Positions 17,187 to 25,731 of a stretch of DNA of 64,000 nucleotides are shown here, one piece after another (the stretch's first letter is position 1; the number at the start of each line of letters is the position of its first letter). The stretch covers positions 434,001 to 498,000 of the forward strand of contig NZ_CP046455.1 in NCBI RefSeq assembly GCF_009734425.1, read 5' to 3'. The notes beneath the pieces are model-generated. The model was not told the DNA's origin and searched no databases. It saw only the letters and a program-made list of their open reading frames with translations. The stretch comes from Corynebacterium occultum. GTDB taxonomy: Bacteria; Actinomycetota; Actinomycetes; Mycobacteriales; Mycobacteriaceae. The translations under genes were made by a program, and so were the position numbers.

Positions 17187-17474
17187 TCAGCTTTCGGTGC
17201 CGAAGAGGTCGAGGTTGAAGTACTGGTGGATCGTGGACTTGGTGACCCAGAGGATGCCGATGAGGACGGCGAAGATGATGATGGCGAAGCAGATGCCGGC
17301 GGCGGTTTTGCCCAGGGGGTTGGCGTTGTGGGTGACCATGCCGTCAGCGGTGGTCACGTTGGAGCCGTGGGCGAGGCGGATGCCCAGGGCGAAGAGGGCG
17401 GGCAGCCCGGCGCCGAGCAGGATGCCGACGATGGTGACCTCGATGAGGCTGCTGAAGAGGGTGTTCATGTCCAT
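17187..17474 (-). CDS. small membrane protein partnered with PitA
   Basis: The 95-aa protein has two membrane helices (about residues 10-30 and 57-78) joined by a loop. Its start codon abuts the pitA stop directly (0 nt), so it is translationally coupled to pitA. Small two-helix proteins of this kind regularly follow pit genes in corynebacteria and mycobacteria. A role in the assembly or activity of the transporter is an inference from position. A second ATG two codons downstream (17468) is possible. Confidence 0.75.
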   Translation of the reverse strand: MDMNTLFSSLIEVTIVGILLGAGLPALFALGIRLAHGSNVTTADGMVTHNANPLGKTAAGICFAIIIFAVLIGILWVTKSTIHQYFNLDLFGTES

Positions 17475-18731
17475 CTACTTCTCCTCCACCGACATGGCGA
17501 CGTCCGGGGTGTTCTGGTGCTGGGGGCTGTGCTGCGGGGCGGACATCTGTGCCGCGACGGGGGTCAGGCCGTTGTTTTCCTCATCCCAGTCGGAATTGAC
17601 GTTGTCCGGGTTGATGGGTTCCTTGGTGGAACGGGCGAAGATCAGGCCGGACAGGGCCAGCAGCAGAGCGAAGGCGAGCAACACGCCGATCAGGTCTGTG
17701 GTGAAGTACCCGACCCCGTGTGCCAGTAACCAGCAGAGCGCGCCGACGGCTGCGGAACAGGGCAGGGTGATCAGCCAGGCGAGACCCATCCGGCCGGCGA
17801 CGGACCAGCGGACCGAGGCGCCCTTGCGGCCGATGCCGGTGCCCATGATGGAGCCGGTGGCCACATGGGTGGTGGACAGTGCCATGCCGAAGTGGGAGGA
17901 GGTGAGGATGATGGCGGCCGAGGAGGCTTCAGCGGCCATGCCCTGCGGGGAGTCGATCTCGACCAGACCCTTGCCCAGGGTGCGGATCACGCGCCAGCCA
18001 CCCATGTAGGTGCCCACGGCGATGGCCAGGGCACAGGAGGCCTTGACCCAGAAGGGAATGTCGGCATCCTGGCCGACATGGCCGGTGGCGACCAGGGCAA
18101 GGAAGATGACACCCATGGTCTTCTGGGCGTCATTGGTGCCGTGTGCCAGGGAAACCAGGGATGCGGAGCCGATCTGGCCCCAACGGAAATAGCGGTTCTT
18201 GTCATTCTCGGCGACCGTCCTGGTGATGGCGTAGATCGCGAAGGTGCCGATGGCGGCGACTAGTCCGGCAACCACGGGGGCGGCCAGGGCGGGCAGGATC
18301 ATCTTGGCCAGCACCCCCTCCCAGACCACACCGCCGACGCCGAGGGAGGCGATCGCGGCGCCGATCAGGCCGCCGAAGAGGGCGTGAGAGGAGCTGGAGG
18401 GCAGGCCCACCAGCCAGGTCAGCAGGTTCCACACGATGGCGCCGATCAGGCCGGCGAAGACCACAAGCAGCAGTTGGTGGGCGTCCAGGGCATTGCCCAG
18501 GTCGAACTGGTCGAGGTCGACGATGCCCTTGGCGACGGTGGCCGCCACCTCCACGGAGAGGAAGGCACCCACCAGGTTCAGGACGGCGGAGAGGGTCACA
18601 GCAGTTTTGGGGCGGAGGGCTCCGGTGGCGATGGAGGTGGCCATCGCATTGCCGGTGTCGTGGAAACCATTCGTGAAATCAAAGGCGAGAGCCGTGAGAA
18701 TCACGATCAGGAGAATTATCAACTCGGTCAC
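17475..18731 (-). CDS. pitA: inorganic phosphate transporter, Pit family
   Basis: This low-affinity phosphate (metal-phosphate) symporter of the PHO4/PiT family lies in the cytoplasmic membrane. The 418-aa product has about ten helices. The two inverted-repeat signatures are visible: FDFTNGFHDTGNAMATSI at residues 16-33 and SLVSLAHGTNDAQKTMGVIF around residue 195. The C-terminal 55 residues are hydrophilic with a His/Gln-rich stretch. The start is GTG 18731. No Shine-Dalgarno is evident, and a TACTGA element lies 6 nt upstream. The small membrane protein gene follows without a gap. Confidence 0.9.
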   Translation of the reverse strand: MTELIILLIVILTALAFDFTNGFHDTGNAMATSIATGALRPKTAVTLSAVLNLVGAFLSVEVAATVAKGIVDLDQFDLGNALDAHQLLLVVFAGLIGAIVWNLLTWLVGLPSSSSHALFGGLIGAAIASLGVGGVVWEGVLAKMILPALAAPVVAGLVAAIGTFAIYAITRTVAENDKNRYFRWGQIGSASLVSLAHGTNDAQKTMGVIFLALVATGHVGQDADIPFWVKASCALAIAVGTYMGGWRVIRTLGKGLVEIDSPQGMAAEASSAAIILTSSHFGMALSTTHVATGSIMGTGIGRKGASVRWSVAGRMGLAWLITLPCSAAVGALCWLLAHGVGYFTTDLIGVLLAFALLLALSGLIFARSTKEPINPDNVNSDWDEENNGLTPVAAQMSAPQHSPQHQNTPDVAMSVEEK

Positions 18732-18850
18732 GAGGAGTCAGTATGCCCCAGAGATGGGTGGGTTCAGACATCGAAAAAAGGTTCTGAGCAGGGGAGATCA
18801 TGGCATAAATCACAGTTGCCGCCCCCACTGGGGGGTGGGACAGTGTATTG

Positions 18851-18876
18851 GGGCCACACGATAGTTGGGGTGGCCC
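18851..18876. repeat. inverted repeat upstream of pitA
   Basis: GGGCCAC (18851-18857) pairs with GTGGCCC (18870-18876), loop 12 nt. It lies about 120 nt upstream of the pitA start. The role is unknown. The surrounding 18731-19039 stretch is otherwise non-coding, with a G-rich tract at about 18898-18924. Confidence 0.4.
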
Positions 18877-19038
18877 ATCTTTAACGTGCGCTTTTCTGGT
18901 GGGGGTGGGTAGGGGTAGGGCTGCCCGCATCTTTTAGCCCATAAATGGACACTCGGAACCTACTGCATGAACAGTTGATGAATTTAACCCACTTCGGGGG
19001 CTGCTGATTTTCCTTCTCCCCACACTCGGGCATAAAAG

Positions 19039-19075
19039 AACCCTCCTTGGGGGGCAGCGCTTCCCTTGGAGGGTT
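19039..19075 (-). terminator. Rho-independent terminator, minus strand
   Basis: AACCCTCC (19039-19046) pairs with GGAGGGTT (19068-19075), with further GGG/CCC pairing inside. On the minus strand the stem is followed by CTTTTATG. It is a plausible terminator for menB transcripts, though 190 nt past the menB stop. Confidence 0.55.
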
Positions 19076-19080
19076 GGTCC

Positions 19081-19109
19081 GCCCCAGAAATCAATCATCC
19101 AGCTGGGGC
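19081..19109. repeat. inverted repeat
   Basis: GCCCCAG (19081-19087) pairs with CTGGGGC (19103-19109), loop 15 nt, just upstream of the 19137 promoter. Confidence 0.4.
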
Positions 19110-19136
19110 AGTGAAGGACCAGGTATGGGTGGGGTA

Positions 19137-19166
19137 TTGCTGAAGTCCCCGGTGGTGACGTAGAGT
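19137..19166 (+). promoter_or_regulatory. promoter pointing away from pitA toward menB 3' end
   Basis: TTGCTG (-35, 19137-19142) and TAGAGT (-10, 19161-19166) are 18 nt apart and fit the corynebacterial sigma-A pattern (TTGNNN, TANANT). No protein-coding gene follows on this strand. The predicted start, near 19173, is the first base of the hairpin at 19174. Confidence 0.5.
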
Positions 19167-19173
19167 CATTGTT

Positions 19174-19226
19174 GCGAGAGTGTTTAGGTCGTTGTCCACA
19201 ACTTCGATTCTGAACACTCTCGCTTT
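19174..19226 (+). ncRNA. candidate small structured RNA
   Basis: A perfect 11-bp stem, GCGAGAGTGTT (19174-19184) with AACACTCTCGC (19213-19223), encloses a 28-nt loop. The loop contains a 5-bp hairpin GTTGT-CC-ACAAC (19191-19202), and the unit is followed by TTT. It starts where the 19137 promoter predicts transcription to begin. It could be a short RNA, or an antisense or attenuating element toward menB. The loop includes TTGTCCACA, which matches an actinobacterial DnaA box. Confidence 0.35.
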
Positions 19227-19262
19227 GCGTTACCTGTGACGACCCTCCCAGGAACCAATCAG

Positions 19263-20201
19263 CTAGTAGTAGTAGGGGAACTGTGACCAGTCCGGATCCC
19301 GCTTCTCCAGGAAAGACTCCTTACCCTCCACTGCCTCATCGGTCATGTACGCCAGGCGGGTGGCCTCACCAGCGAAAACCTGCTGACCCATCAAGCCGTC
19401 ATCGGTCAGGTTGAAGGCGAACTTCAACATGCGCTGCGCAGTGGGGGACTTACCGTTGATCTCCCGGGCGACCTGAATGGCCTCGGCCTCCAGCTCAGCA
19501 TGATCGGCGACGATATTGACCGCACCCATCTGCTGCATCCGCTCCGCACCATAGGTCCGGCCCAGGAAGAAGATCTCACGGGCATACTTCTGACCCACCA
19601 TCTTCGCCAGATAGGCGGAACCATAACCGGCGTCGAAGGAACCGACATCAGCATCAGTCTGCTTGAAACGCGCCTCCTGGCGGGAGGCGATGGTCAGGTC
19701 ACAGACCACATGCAGGGAATGCCCGCCACCGGCGGCCCAGCCGTTGACCACCGCGATCACCACCTTCGGCATGGTGCGGATCAACCGCTGCACCTCCAGG
19801 ATGTGCAAACGACCACCCTCCACCTTCGTGCGTGCCTCATCAACGGTGTTCGCGGTCTCACCCTCGGCGTAGCGGTAACCGGAACGCCCTCGGATCCGCT
19901 GGTCACCACCGGAACAGAAGGCCCAACCGCCATCCTTCTCACTGGGACCGTTGCCGGTGAGCAGCACCGTACCCACATCCGGGGTCCGGCGGGCATGATC
20001 GAGTACCCGGTAGAGCTCATCCACGGTGTGCGGACGGAAGGCATTACGCACCTCCGGCCGATCAAAGGCGATGCGGACGATCCCGTCCACCCGCTCGGTG
20101 CCCACATGGCGGTGATAGGTGATGTCGCTCAGGTCCTCAAAACCGGGGACGGTGCGCCACTGCGTGGGATCAAAAGGATTCTCGGTGCTGTAATTGCTCA
20201 T
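19263..20201 (-). CDS. menB: 1,4-dihydroxy-2-naphthoyl-CoA synthase MenB
   Basis: MenB cyclises o-succinylbenzoyl-CoA to 1,4-dihydroxy-2-naphthoyl-CoA in the cytoplasm. The 312-aa crotonase-fold protein has the oxyanion-hole region WAFCSGGDQRIRG around residue 93 and NGWAAGGGHSLHVVCDL around residue 150. The TDADVGSFDAGYGSAYLAKM segment and the characteristic C-terminus DWSQFPYYY are also present. The N-terminal extension relative to Gram-negative enzymes is normal for actinobacteria. ATG 20201 is supported by a TAGGCT -10 box 7 nt upstream. Confidence 0.95.
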   Translation of the reverse strand: MSNYSTENPFDPTQWRTVPGFEDLSDITYHRHVGTERVDGIVRIAFDRPEVRNAFRPHTVDELYRVLDHARRTPDVGTVLLTGNGPSEKDGGWAFCSGGDQRIRGRSGYRYAEGETANTVDEARTKVEGGRLHILEVQRLIRTMPKVVIAVVNGWAAGGGHSLHVVCDLTIASRQEARFKQTDADVGSFDAGYGSAYLAKMVGQKYAREIFFLGRTYGAERMQQMGAVNIVADHAELEAEAIQVAREINGKSPTAQRMLKFAFNLTDDGLMGQQVFAGEATRLAYMTDEAVEGKESFLEKRDPDWSQFPYYY

Positions 20202-20208
20202 GCCTGAC

Positions 20209-20214
20209 AGCCTA
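20209..20214 (-). promoter_or_regulatory. -10 box of menB, leaderless
   Basis: TAGGCT on the minus strand ends 7 nt before the menB ATG. Confidence 0.55.
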
Positions 20215-20264
20215 GTAATAGTGCGCCGCAGCGGACGCCACAGCGCATTATCTACCCCGGCGAT

Positions 20265-20573
20265 TCAGGCGTGTTCCACCCCCAGGGAGGCAGCATGCTC
20301 ATTTATCTGGCGGGCCAGGTCCACATCCCGGCTGCTGAGACCACCGATGTCATGACTGGACAGAGTCACCGCCAGGGAAGGATAGGTCAGGGTGAGGTCC
20401 GGATGGTGGTTGGCGGCCTCCGCGGATTCCCCGATCAGGTTGAGCAGGCGGAGGCCGGTGGCGAAATCACCGGTGTCAAACTCAGCCTGAATGGTGTCCT
20501 CGACCTGTTCCCAGCCAACCAGGTTGGCCGCGGCGATCTGGTCAGGGGTCAGTCTCTGCTTGTGATCATTCAT
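20265..20573 (-). CDS. 4a-hydroxytetrahydrobiopterin dehydratase-like protein
   Basis: The 102-aa protein is a pterin-4a-carbinolamine dehydratase family member. It shows the motif AANHHPDLTLTYPSLAVTLS near residues 53-72 (the HHPD histidines line the active site) and a final helix with LSSRDVDLARQI. In animals the enzyme regenerates tetrahydrobiopterin; in actinobacteria its role is unclear, as no aromatic amino acid hydroxylase is nearby. ATG 20573 is preferred, with AGGGGAGGA well spaced. ATG 20582 lies directly on that ribosome binding site. It is placed upstream of menB on the same strand. Confidence 0.85.
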   Translation of the reverse strand: MNDHKQRLTPDQIAAANLVGWEQVEDTIQAEFDTGDFATGLRLLNLIGESAEAANHHPDLTLTYPSLAVTLSSHDIGGLSSRDVDLARQINEHAASLGVEHA

Positions 20574-20637
20574 AACCCCCATCCTCCCCTCAAAAGCACC
20601 CGATGAACACCCCCTGTTCCAGGTGTGCCCTCTGCCG

Positions 20638-20643
20638 TACCCT
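20638..20643 (+). promoter_or_regulatory. -10 box, leaderless
   Basis: TACCCT ends 7 nt before the ATG at 20651. Confidence 0.5.
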
Positions 20644-20650
20644 GGCGGCC

Positions 20651-21256
20651 ATGAAACTGCTGCTGACCTCCTTCGGACACCCCCACATCGCCGAATTCAT
20701 TCCCGGGGAAGGCGGTCGCACCATCGCCTACATCTCCGACGCCGCCCGCAGCTTCGCCACCCACCCCGACACCCAGGTCGAGAGGGAGATGCTCCGCGGC
20801 CACGGCCTGGAACTTAAGGAACTGCCCCTGGCCGACACCGACCCCACGGAGGTCGACCGCATCCTCCACAACGTCGACGGGGTCTACGTCGCCGGCGGGG
20901 AAACCTTCGACCTGGCCTGGGTACTGCGCTCCACCGGCACCGATGACATACTCAGCCGACACGTCCACGCCGGCCTGCCCTATATTGGCTGCAGCGCCGG
21001 CTCCGTCATCGCCGGCCCCAGCATCGAACCCGTCTCGCTTCTCGACGACCCCGCCATCGCCCCCGAACTCAGCGACCACCGCGGGCTGGGATTCACCGAC
21101 CGGGTCATCATCCCCCATGCCAGCGGCAACATCCCGCTCTTCCCCATCGAGACCTACGCCGAGCTCGTGCGCCGCTACGGCCAGGAACACCCCCTGCTCC
21201 TCCTCCGGGACGGCGAAGCCCTGCTCATCGAGGATTCCCACACCTGTCTTATCTAA
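20651..21256 (+). CDS. peptidase E-like protein (S51 family)
   Basis: The 201-aa protein starts MKLLLTSFG and contains the nucleophile motif [10 protein letters not shown] around residue 119, and [20 protein letters not shown] upstream of it. This is the pattern of S51 dipeptidase E-like serine peptidases, which cleave Asp-X dipeptides. A His/Glu pair completing the triad is plausible but not certain. An upstream frame extension to 20603 is rejected because TACCCT sits 7 nt before ATG 20651. menC follows 10 nt downstream, so the two are co-transcribed. Confidence 0.8.
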   Translation: MKLLLTSFGHPHIAEFIPGEGGRTIAYISDAARSFATHPDTQVEREMLRGHGLELKELPLADTDPTEVDRILHNVDGVYVAGGETFDLAWVLRSTGTDDILSRHVHAGLPYIGCSAGSVIAGPSIEPVSLLDDPAIAPELSDHRGLGFTDRVIIPHASGNIPLFPIETYAELVRRYGQEHPLLLLRDGEALLIEDSHTCLI

Positions 21257-21266
21257 GGTGGACACC

Positions 21267-22274
21267 ATGAACACTCCCTCCGTCGATGAAATCCTCGAAC
21301 GCGCCCACGTCGTCGCCCTACCCATGAGGGTGCGATTCCGCGGCGTCGACACCCGCGAAGCACTGCTCATCGACGGCCCCGCCGGCTGGGGAGAATTCTC
21401 CCCCTTCCTCGAATACGGGCCTGAGGAAGCCGCCGCCTGGCTCCGCTCCGGCATCGAAGCCGCCTGGACCGGATTCCCCGAACCACTCCGGGACCGCATC
21501 GAAGTCAACGCCACCATCCCCGCCGTCGACCCCGCCCAGGTCCCCGACATCCTCGACCGCTACCCCGGCTGCCGCACCATCAAAATCAAGGTCGCCGAAC
21601 ACGGCCAGACCCTCGCCGATGACATCGCGCGCGTCGAAGCAGTCCGCCAGGCCCGCCCCGGCGCAGTCATCCGCGTCGACGCCAACCGGGGCTGGACCGT
21701 GGCGGAAGCCCTCGAAGCAGCCCGCTCCCTGGGCCCCCTGGACTACCTCGAACAGCCCTGCCACAGCGCCGAAGAACTCGCCGAGGTCCGCATGTCCCTG
21801 CAACGCGCCGGGATCTTCGTCCGGGTGGCCGCAGATGAATCCATCCGTCGGGCCGATGACCCCTTCAAGGTGGCGCAGCTGCGGGCCGCGGATGTGGCGG
21901 TGCTCAAGGTCGCCCCCTTGGGTGGGGTGCGTCGCCTGCTGGATATCGCCACCCGGTTGCGGGCCTCCCAGGTGGATGTGACCGTGGCCAGCGCCCTGGA
22001 CACCGCAGTGGGTATGAACGCCGGGTTTGCAGCCGTGGCGGCCCTGCCGAAACTGGATGATGATGACCTGCTTGATGTGCCTCCGGCCGCCGCCGGCCTG
22101 GCCACCGGTTCCCTCTTCCTGGAGGATGTGGCCCCGGCGCGCCAGTTTGAGGAGGGATTCATGTCCACGGCTCCGATCGTGCCGGAACGCGATCGCATCG
22201 CCGCCCTGGCAGCGGCCCCGGAGCGGCGGGCATTCTGGTTTGAGAGGGTGCGGGAGTCCCTGGCCTTCCTCTGA
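21267..22274 (+). CDS. menC: o-succinylbenzoate synthase MenC
   Basis: MenC dehydrates SHCHC to o-succinylbenzoate in menaquinone synthesis. The 335-aa enolase-superfamily enzyme has the catalytic KIK motif (K106, K108), the metal ligands in VDANRGW and EQPC, the ADES motif and the second catalytic Lys in AVLKVAPLGG. The open frame runs back to 20943, but conserved sequence starts at ATG 21267, after an AAGGTGG. It is the second gene of a unit with the peptidase E-like gene; menD has its own promoter 50 nt downstream. Confidence 0.92.
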   Translation: MNTPSVDEILERAHVVALPMRVRFRGVDTREALLIDGPAGWGEFSPFLEYGPEEAAAWLRSGIEAAWTGFPEPLRDRIEVNATIPAVDPAQVPDILDRYPGCRTIKIKVAEHGQTLADDIARVEAVRQARPGAVIRVDANRGWTVAEALEAARSLGPLDYLEQPCHSAEELAEVRMSLQRAGIFVRVAADESIRRADDPFKVAQLRAADVAVLKVAPLGGVRRLLDIATRLRASQVDVTVASALDTAVGMNAGFAAVAALPKLDDDDLLDVPPAAAGLATGSLFLEDVAPARQFEEGFMSTAPIVPERDRIAALAAAPERRAFWFERVRESLAFL

Positions 22275-22312
22275 CCCCCTGGTGTGGGTGCGGGGATGGG
22301 AGTTTCGCGAAG

Positions 22313-22318
22313 TAGACT
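22313..22318 (+). promoter_or_regulatory. -10 box of menD, leaderless
   Basis: TAGACT ends 7 nt before the menD ATG at 22326; the same hexamer and spacing are found at menE. Confidence 0.55.
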
Positions 22319-22325
22319 CGGGTCC

Positions 22326-23954
22326 ATGTCGCAACCCGAATCGATCTCCCTGGCCACCGCTCTCGCCGCGAAGCTCGCTGAAAACCTCAGTGACGTGGTC
22401 CTGTGTCCCGGTTCCCGGAACTCCCCGCTTTCCCTGGCGCTGCTGGCGCGCCCCGATATCCGGGTGCATGTCCGGCTTGATGAGCGCAGTGCCTCCTTCC
22501 TGGCCCTGGGCATGGCCAGGGTGCAGCAGCGTCCCGTCGGTGTGATGATGACCTCCGGTACCGCGGTGGCCAATTGCCTGCCGGCGATGGTGGAGGCCGC
22601 CCATTCCCATACCCCGCTGGTGGTGATCAGTGCGGACCGTCCGGAACGTCTGATTGGCACGGGTGCTTCCCAGAGCATCCAGCAGCAGGGGCTTTTCGGT
22701 TCCTACGCACCGACCACCCAGCTCAATGACATCACTGATCTGGGGCGGGTGGAGCAGGCTTTTCGGGCATCCGCCCAGGTGCATCTCAATGTGGCCTTCG
22801 ATGATCCGCTGGTGGGGGAGTCCCTGCCTGAGGCGGGCCCCGCAGTGGCCCGGGTGTCCCCGAATTCTCACTTCGTCGACCATGGTGAGCTGGAGCTGGA
22901 TCTGAGCCTGAACACCCTGGTCATCATGGGTGATGAGGCATGGCCGGTGGAGGGGCTGGAGGATGTTCCCACCATCGCTGAGCCCACCGCCCCGGCACCT
23001 TATAACCCGGTCCACCCCCTGGCTGCGGGGGTGTTCGCCCACCAGCAGATTTCCGCCAATGACTATGTGGTGGACACCAAGCCGAAGCAGCTGGTGGTGG
23101 TCGGTCATCCCACCCTGCACCGTGAGGTGCTCGCCCTGATGGCGGACCCCGAGATCCAGGTGACCCTGCTGTCCCGCACGAGCCAGTTCACCGACCCCTC
23201 CGGCAATGCCACCCGGCGCGGCAGTTCCCTGAAGGTCAAGGGTGAGCCTTCCCGGGAGTGGCTGAAGATCTGTGCGGCGGCCGCCGAGCTGGGTGCCACC
23301 GCGATGCGGGAGACCCTGGAGGTTGAGGAACACGGGTTCACCGGGCTGCATGTCGCCGCCGCGGTGACGGACACCCTCGGTACGGGGGACACCCTGGTGT
23401 TGGGTTCCTCCAACCCGGTGCGTGATGCCAGCCTGCTGGGTATGCCCTTCGACGGGGTGGACACCTATGCGGCCCGTGGGGTCGCCGGTATCGACGGCAC
23501 CGTCTCCCAGGCGGTGGGTGTCGCCCTGGCCACCCAGGCGGCCCACCCCGCCGAACCACGCGCTCCGCGCACCGTGGCCCTGCTCGGCGACATCACCTTC
23601 CTGCATGACATCAACGGTCTGCAGATCGGCCCCGATGAGCGCCGCCCGGAGAACCTGACGATTGTGGTGGCCAATGATGACGGCGGCGGCATCTTCGAGT
23701 CCCTGGAGGTGGGTGCCCCCGGCCTGCGCCGTGATTTCGACCGGGTCTTCGGCACCCCGCACGGCGCTGATCTGGCGGCCCTCTGCGCGGGCTACGGGGT
23801 GGCGCACCGTGAGGTGGGCACGCTGCGTGAGCTTATCGACGCCCTGTTGGACACCACCGAGTCCCCGGCTGGGTATCAGGTGATCGAGGCCCGCATCACC
23901 CGGGGTACCCGGCGTGCCCTGCACCGCCAGCTGAAGGAGAAGATCGGGCTGTGA
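22326..23954 (+). CDS. menD: SEPHCHC synthase MenD
   Basis: MenD is the thiamine-diphosphate enzyme that joins 2-oxoglutarate and isochorismate, the committed step to menaquinone. The 542-aa product shows [17 protein letters not shown] at the N-terminus and [20 protein letters not shown] near residue 79. The C-terminal ThDP/Mg region has [13 protein letters not shown] followed by [11 protein letters not shown]. The ATG at 22326 is supported by the 7-nt spaced -10 box. The DUF3592 gene overlaps its stop by 4 nt. The order menD, DUF3592, mannosyltransferase, menG, menJ, prenyl synthase matches the mycobacterial locus. Confidence 0.95.
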   Translation: MSQPESISLATALAAKLAENLSDVVLCPGSRNSPLSLALLARPDIRVHVRLDERSASFLALGMARVQQRPVGVMMTSGTAVANCLPAMVEAAHSHTPLVVISADRPERLIGTGASQSIQQQGLFGSYAPTTQLNDITDLGRVEQAFRASAQVHLNVAFDDPLVGESLPEAGPAVARVSPNSHFVDHGELELDLSLNTLVIMGDEAWPVEGLEDVPTIAEPTAPAPYNPVHPLAAGVFAHQQISANDYVVDTKPKQLVVVGHPTLHREVLALMADPEIQVTLLSRTSQFTDPSGNATRRGSSLKVKGEPSREWLKICAAAAELGATAMRETLEVEEHGFTGLHVAAAVTDTLGTGDTLVLGSSNPVRDASLLGMPFDGVDTYAARGVAGIDGTVSQAVGVALATQAAHPAEPRAPRTVALLGDITFLHDINGLQIGPDERRPENLTIVVANDDGGGIFESLEVGAPGLRRDFDRVFGTPHGADLAALCAGYGVAHREVGTLRELIDALLDTTESPAGYQVIEARITRGTRRALHRQLKEKIGL

Positions 23955-24457
23955 GTGAGATCCCCACCCCGGTGGAGGATGCCCGACCGGGGGTACGTCG
24001 CAGGCTCCACCAGCTGGTGCTGGCCTTATGTACCCTTGCTCTGCTGGGAACCTTCGGCATGGTGGCCGGCCCCTTCCTCAATGACCGCAGCATCGCCGCG
24101 GATCAGGGGCGGGCCCTGGCGATCGTCACCGGGGTGGGTGCGCTGCGCACCACCGTGGACTTCCAGGATGAGGAGGGCATCTACCATTCGCCCTCCACGG
24201 GGCTGCTCTATCCCACCGGATTGGGGGAGGGCCAGCGGGTATGGGTCAACTATGCGAAATCAGATCCTGATCTGGTGAAGGTGGAACACCGGGAATGGAC
24301 CCTCTCGATCATCCCGGCGCTCAGTGTCGGTTTCTGGGTGCTGGTGGTCACCGCTATCCTCTGGTTCAGTGTGAATTTCTTCACGAGGCCCAAGAAGGTT
24401 GCCGGGAAACCTGGTACAGCTGGGTCAAAAAGGTCTAGTTCACCAAAGCTTCTCTAG
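23951..24457 (+). CDS. DUF3592 family membrane protein
   Basis: The 168-aa protein has two membrane helices (about residues 22-42 and 117-140) flanking an extracytoplasmic domain of about 75 residues that contains [14 protein letters not shown] and [14 protein letters not shown]. This is the pattern of the DUF3592 family. Function unknown. GTG 23951 overlaps the menD stop. A homologous membrane gene occupies the same place between menD and mgtA in mycobacteria, which suggests a conserved role with one of these neighbours. Confidence 0.8.
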   Translation: MSEIPTPVEDARPGVRRRLHQLVLALCTLALLGTFGMVAGPFLNDRSIAADQGRALAIVTGVGALRTTVDFQDEEGIYHSPSTGLLYPTGLGEGQRVWVNYAKSDPDLVKVEHREWTLSIIPALSVGFWVLVVTAILWFSVNFFTRPKKVAGKPGTAGSKRSSSPKLL

Positions 24458-24510
24458 AAGTAAATGTGAAACTAGGTTCGTTTTAGTCTGGATCGGAGAA
24501 GATAACGCCT

Positions 24511-25710
24511 ATGCGAGTTGCGATCGTTGCGGAATCCTTCCTGCCCAATGTCAATGGCGTCACAAACTCAGTGCTGCGGGTCTTAGAGCACCTCCACCGG
24601 GAGGGGCATGAGGCCATGGTGATCGCCCCCGGAGCTCGGGACTTCGAGGAGGAGATCCCCTCCTACCTCGGTTTCGAGATTGTCCGGGTACCCACCATCA
24701 AGGTGCCCCTGATCAACTCCCTGCCGGTGGGGGTGCCCACCGCTTCAGTCACCCTGGCGTTGCGTAGCTTCCAACCGGACCTCATCCACCTGGCCTCCCC
24801 CTTCGTCCTCGGCGGAGCGGGTTCCTTCGCTGCCCGTCAGCTGCGGATCCCGGCGGTCGCCCTCTTCCAGACCGATATCGCCGGATTTTCCACCCGCTAC
24901 CACCTGGCCGGGCTTTCCGCCGCCATCTGGGAATGGACCCGCACCATCCACAACATGTGCCAGCTCACCCTGGCACCCTCCTCCCTCACCATCGCTGAGC
25001 TGGAGGAACACGGGGTCCAGAACGTCCGGCACTGGGCCCGGGGAGTTGACACGGTCCGCTTCAACCCTGCCAAACGCAACCCCGGTCTGCGTCGCCGCTG
25101 GAACCCGGACGGCCGCAAGAAGATCGTCGGATTCGTCGGCCGCCTGGCCGCCGAAAAGGGGGTCCACCGCCTGGCCCCCCTTTCCGGACGCAAGGACATC
25201 CAGCTGGTCATCGTCGGTGACGGCCCGGAACGACAGGCCCTTGAAGAGTTGCTGCCGGATGCGGTGTTCACCGGAGCTCTCCACGGGGAGAAACTCGCCG
25301 AGGCCTACGCCACCCTCGACCTTTTCGTCCACGCCGGTGAATTCGAGACCTTCTGCCAGGCCATCCAGGAGGCCCAGGCCTCCGGGGTCCCCACCATCGG
25401 CCCCCGCGCCGGTGGCCCCGTCGACCTGATCCACGATGACCACAATGGTCGCCTGCTGGAGGTGGAAACCTTCAGCCGGGATCTGCCGGCGGCTGCGGAA
25501 TATCTCCTCGATGACAGCCGACACGAGCAGCTCCGCCACAATGCGCGGGCCGGGGTGGCCGATAAAACCTGGGAGGCCCTGGGTGCTCAGCTGCTCGACT
25601 ACTACGAGGAGGTTCTGGCGGAGACACGACGTGTTCCGCTGACCTTCTTCGGGCCCCGCCCAGAGCTGCCGATGTGGGCTGCCCGTGCCCTCAGGGGCCG
25701 TTCCGACTAG
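24511..25710 (+). CDS. mgtA: GDP-mannose-dependent alpha-mannosyltransferase (MgtA type)
   Basis: This is a GT4-family retaining glycosyltransferase, cytoplasmic and membrane-associated. The 399-aa product begins MRVAIVAESFLPNVNGVTNS. The GT-B C-terminal domain has IVGFVGRLAAEKGVHRL near residue 207, VIVGDGPERQ, and the EX7E-type donor site GEFETFCQAIQEAQASG. Its position between menD and menG matches mycobacterial Rv0557 and the corynebacterial MgtA. That enzyme mannosylates glucuronosyl diacylglycerol to start lipomannan-like glycolipids. The exact acceptor is inferred from synteny. ATG 24511 follows GGAGAAG, and TAGTCT at about 24486 is a candidate -10. Confidence 0.82.
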   Translation: MRVAIVAESFLPNVNGVTNSVLRVLEHLHREGHEAMVIAPGARDFEEEIPSYLGFEIVRVPTIKVPLINSLPVGVPTASVTLALRSFQPDLIHLASPFVLGGAGSFAARQLRIPAVALFQTDIAGFSTRYHLAGLSAAIWEWTRTIHNMCQLTLAPSSLTIAELEEHGVQNVRHWARGVDTVRFNPAKRNPGLRRRWNPDGRKKIVGFVGRLAAEKGVHRLAPLSGRKDIQLVIVGDGPERQALEELLPDAVFTGALHGEKLAEAYATLDLFVHAGEFETFCQAIQEAQASGVPTIGPRAGGPVDLIHDDHNGRLLEVETFSRDLPAAAEYLLDDSRHEQLRHNARAGVADKTWEALGAQLLDYYEEVLAETRRVPLTFFGPRPELPMWAARALRGRSD

Positions 25711-25717
25711 CCTCACC

Positions 25718-25723
25718 TAGACT
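25718..25723 (+). promoter_or_regulatory. -10 box of menG, leaderless
   Basis: TAGACT ends 8 nt before the GTG at 25732. Confidence 0.5.
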
Positions 25724-25731
25724 GGGGGACT

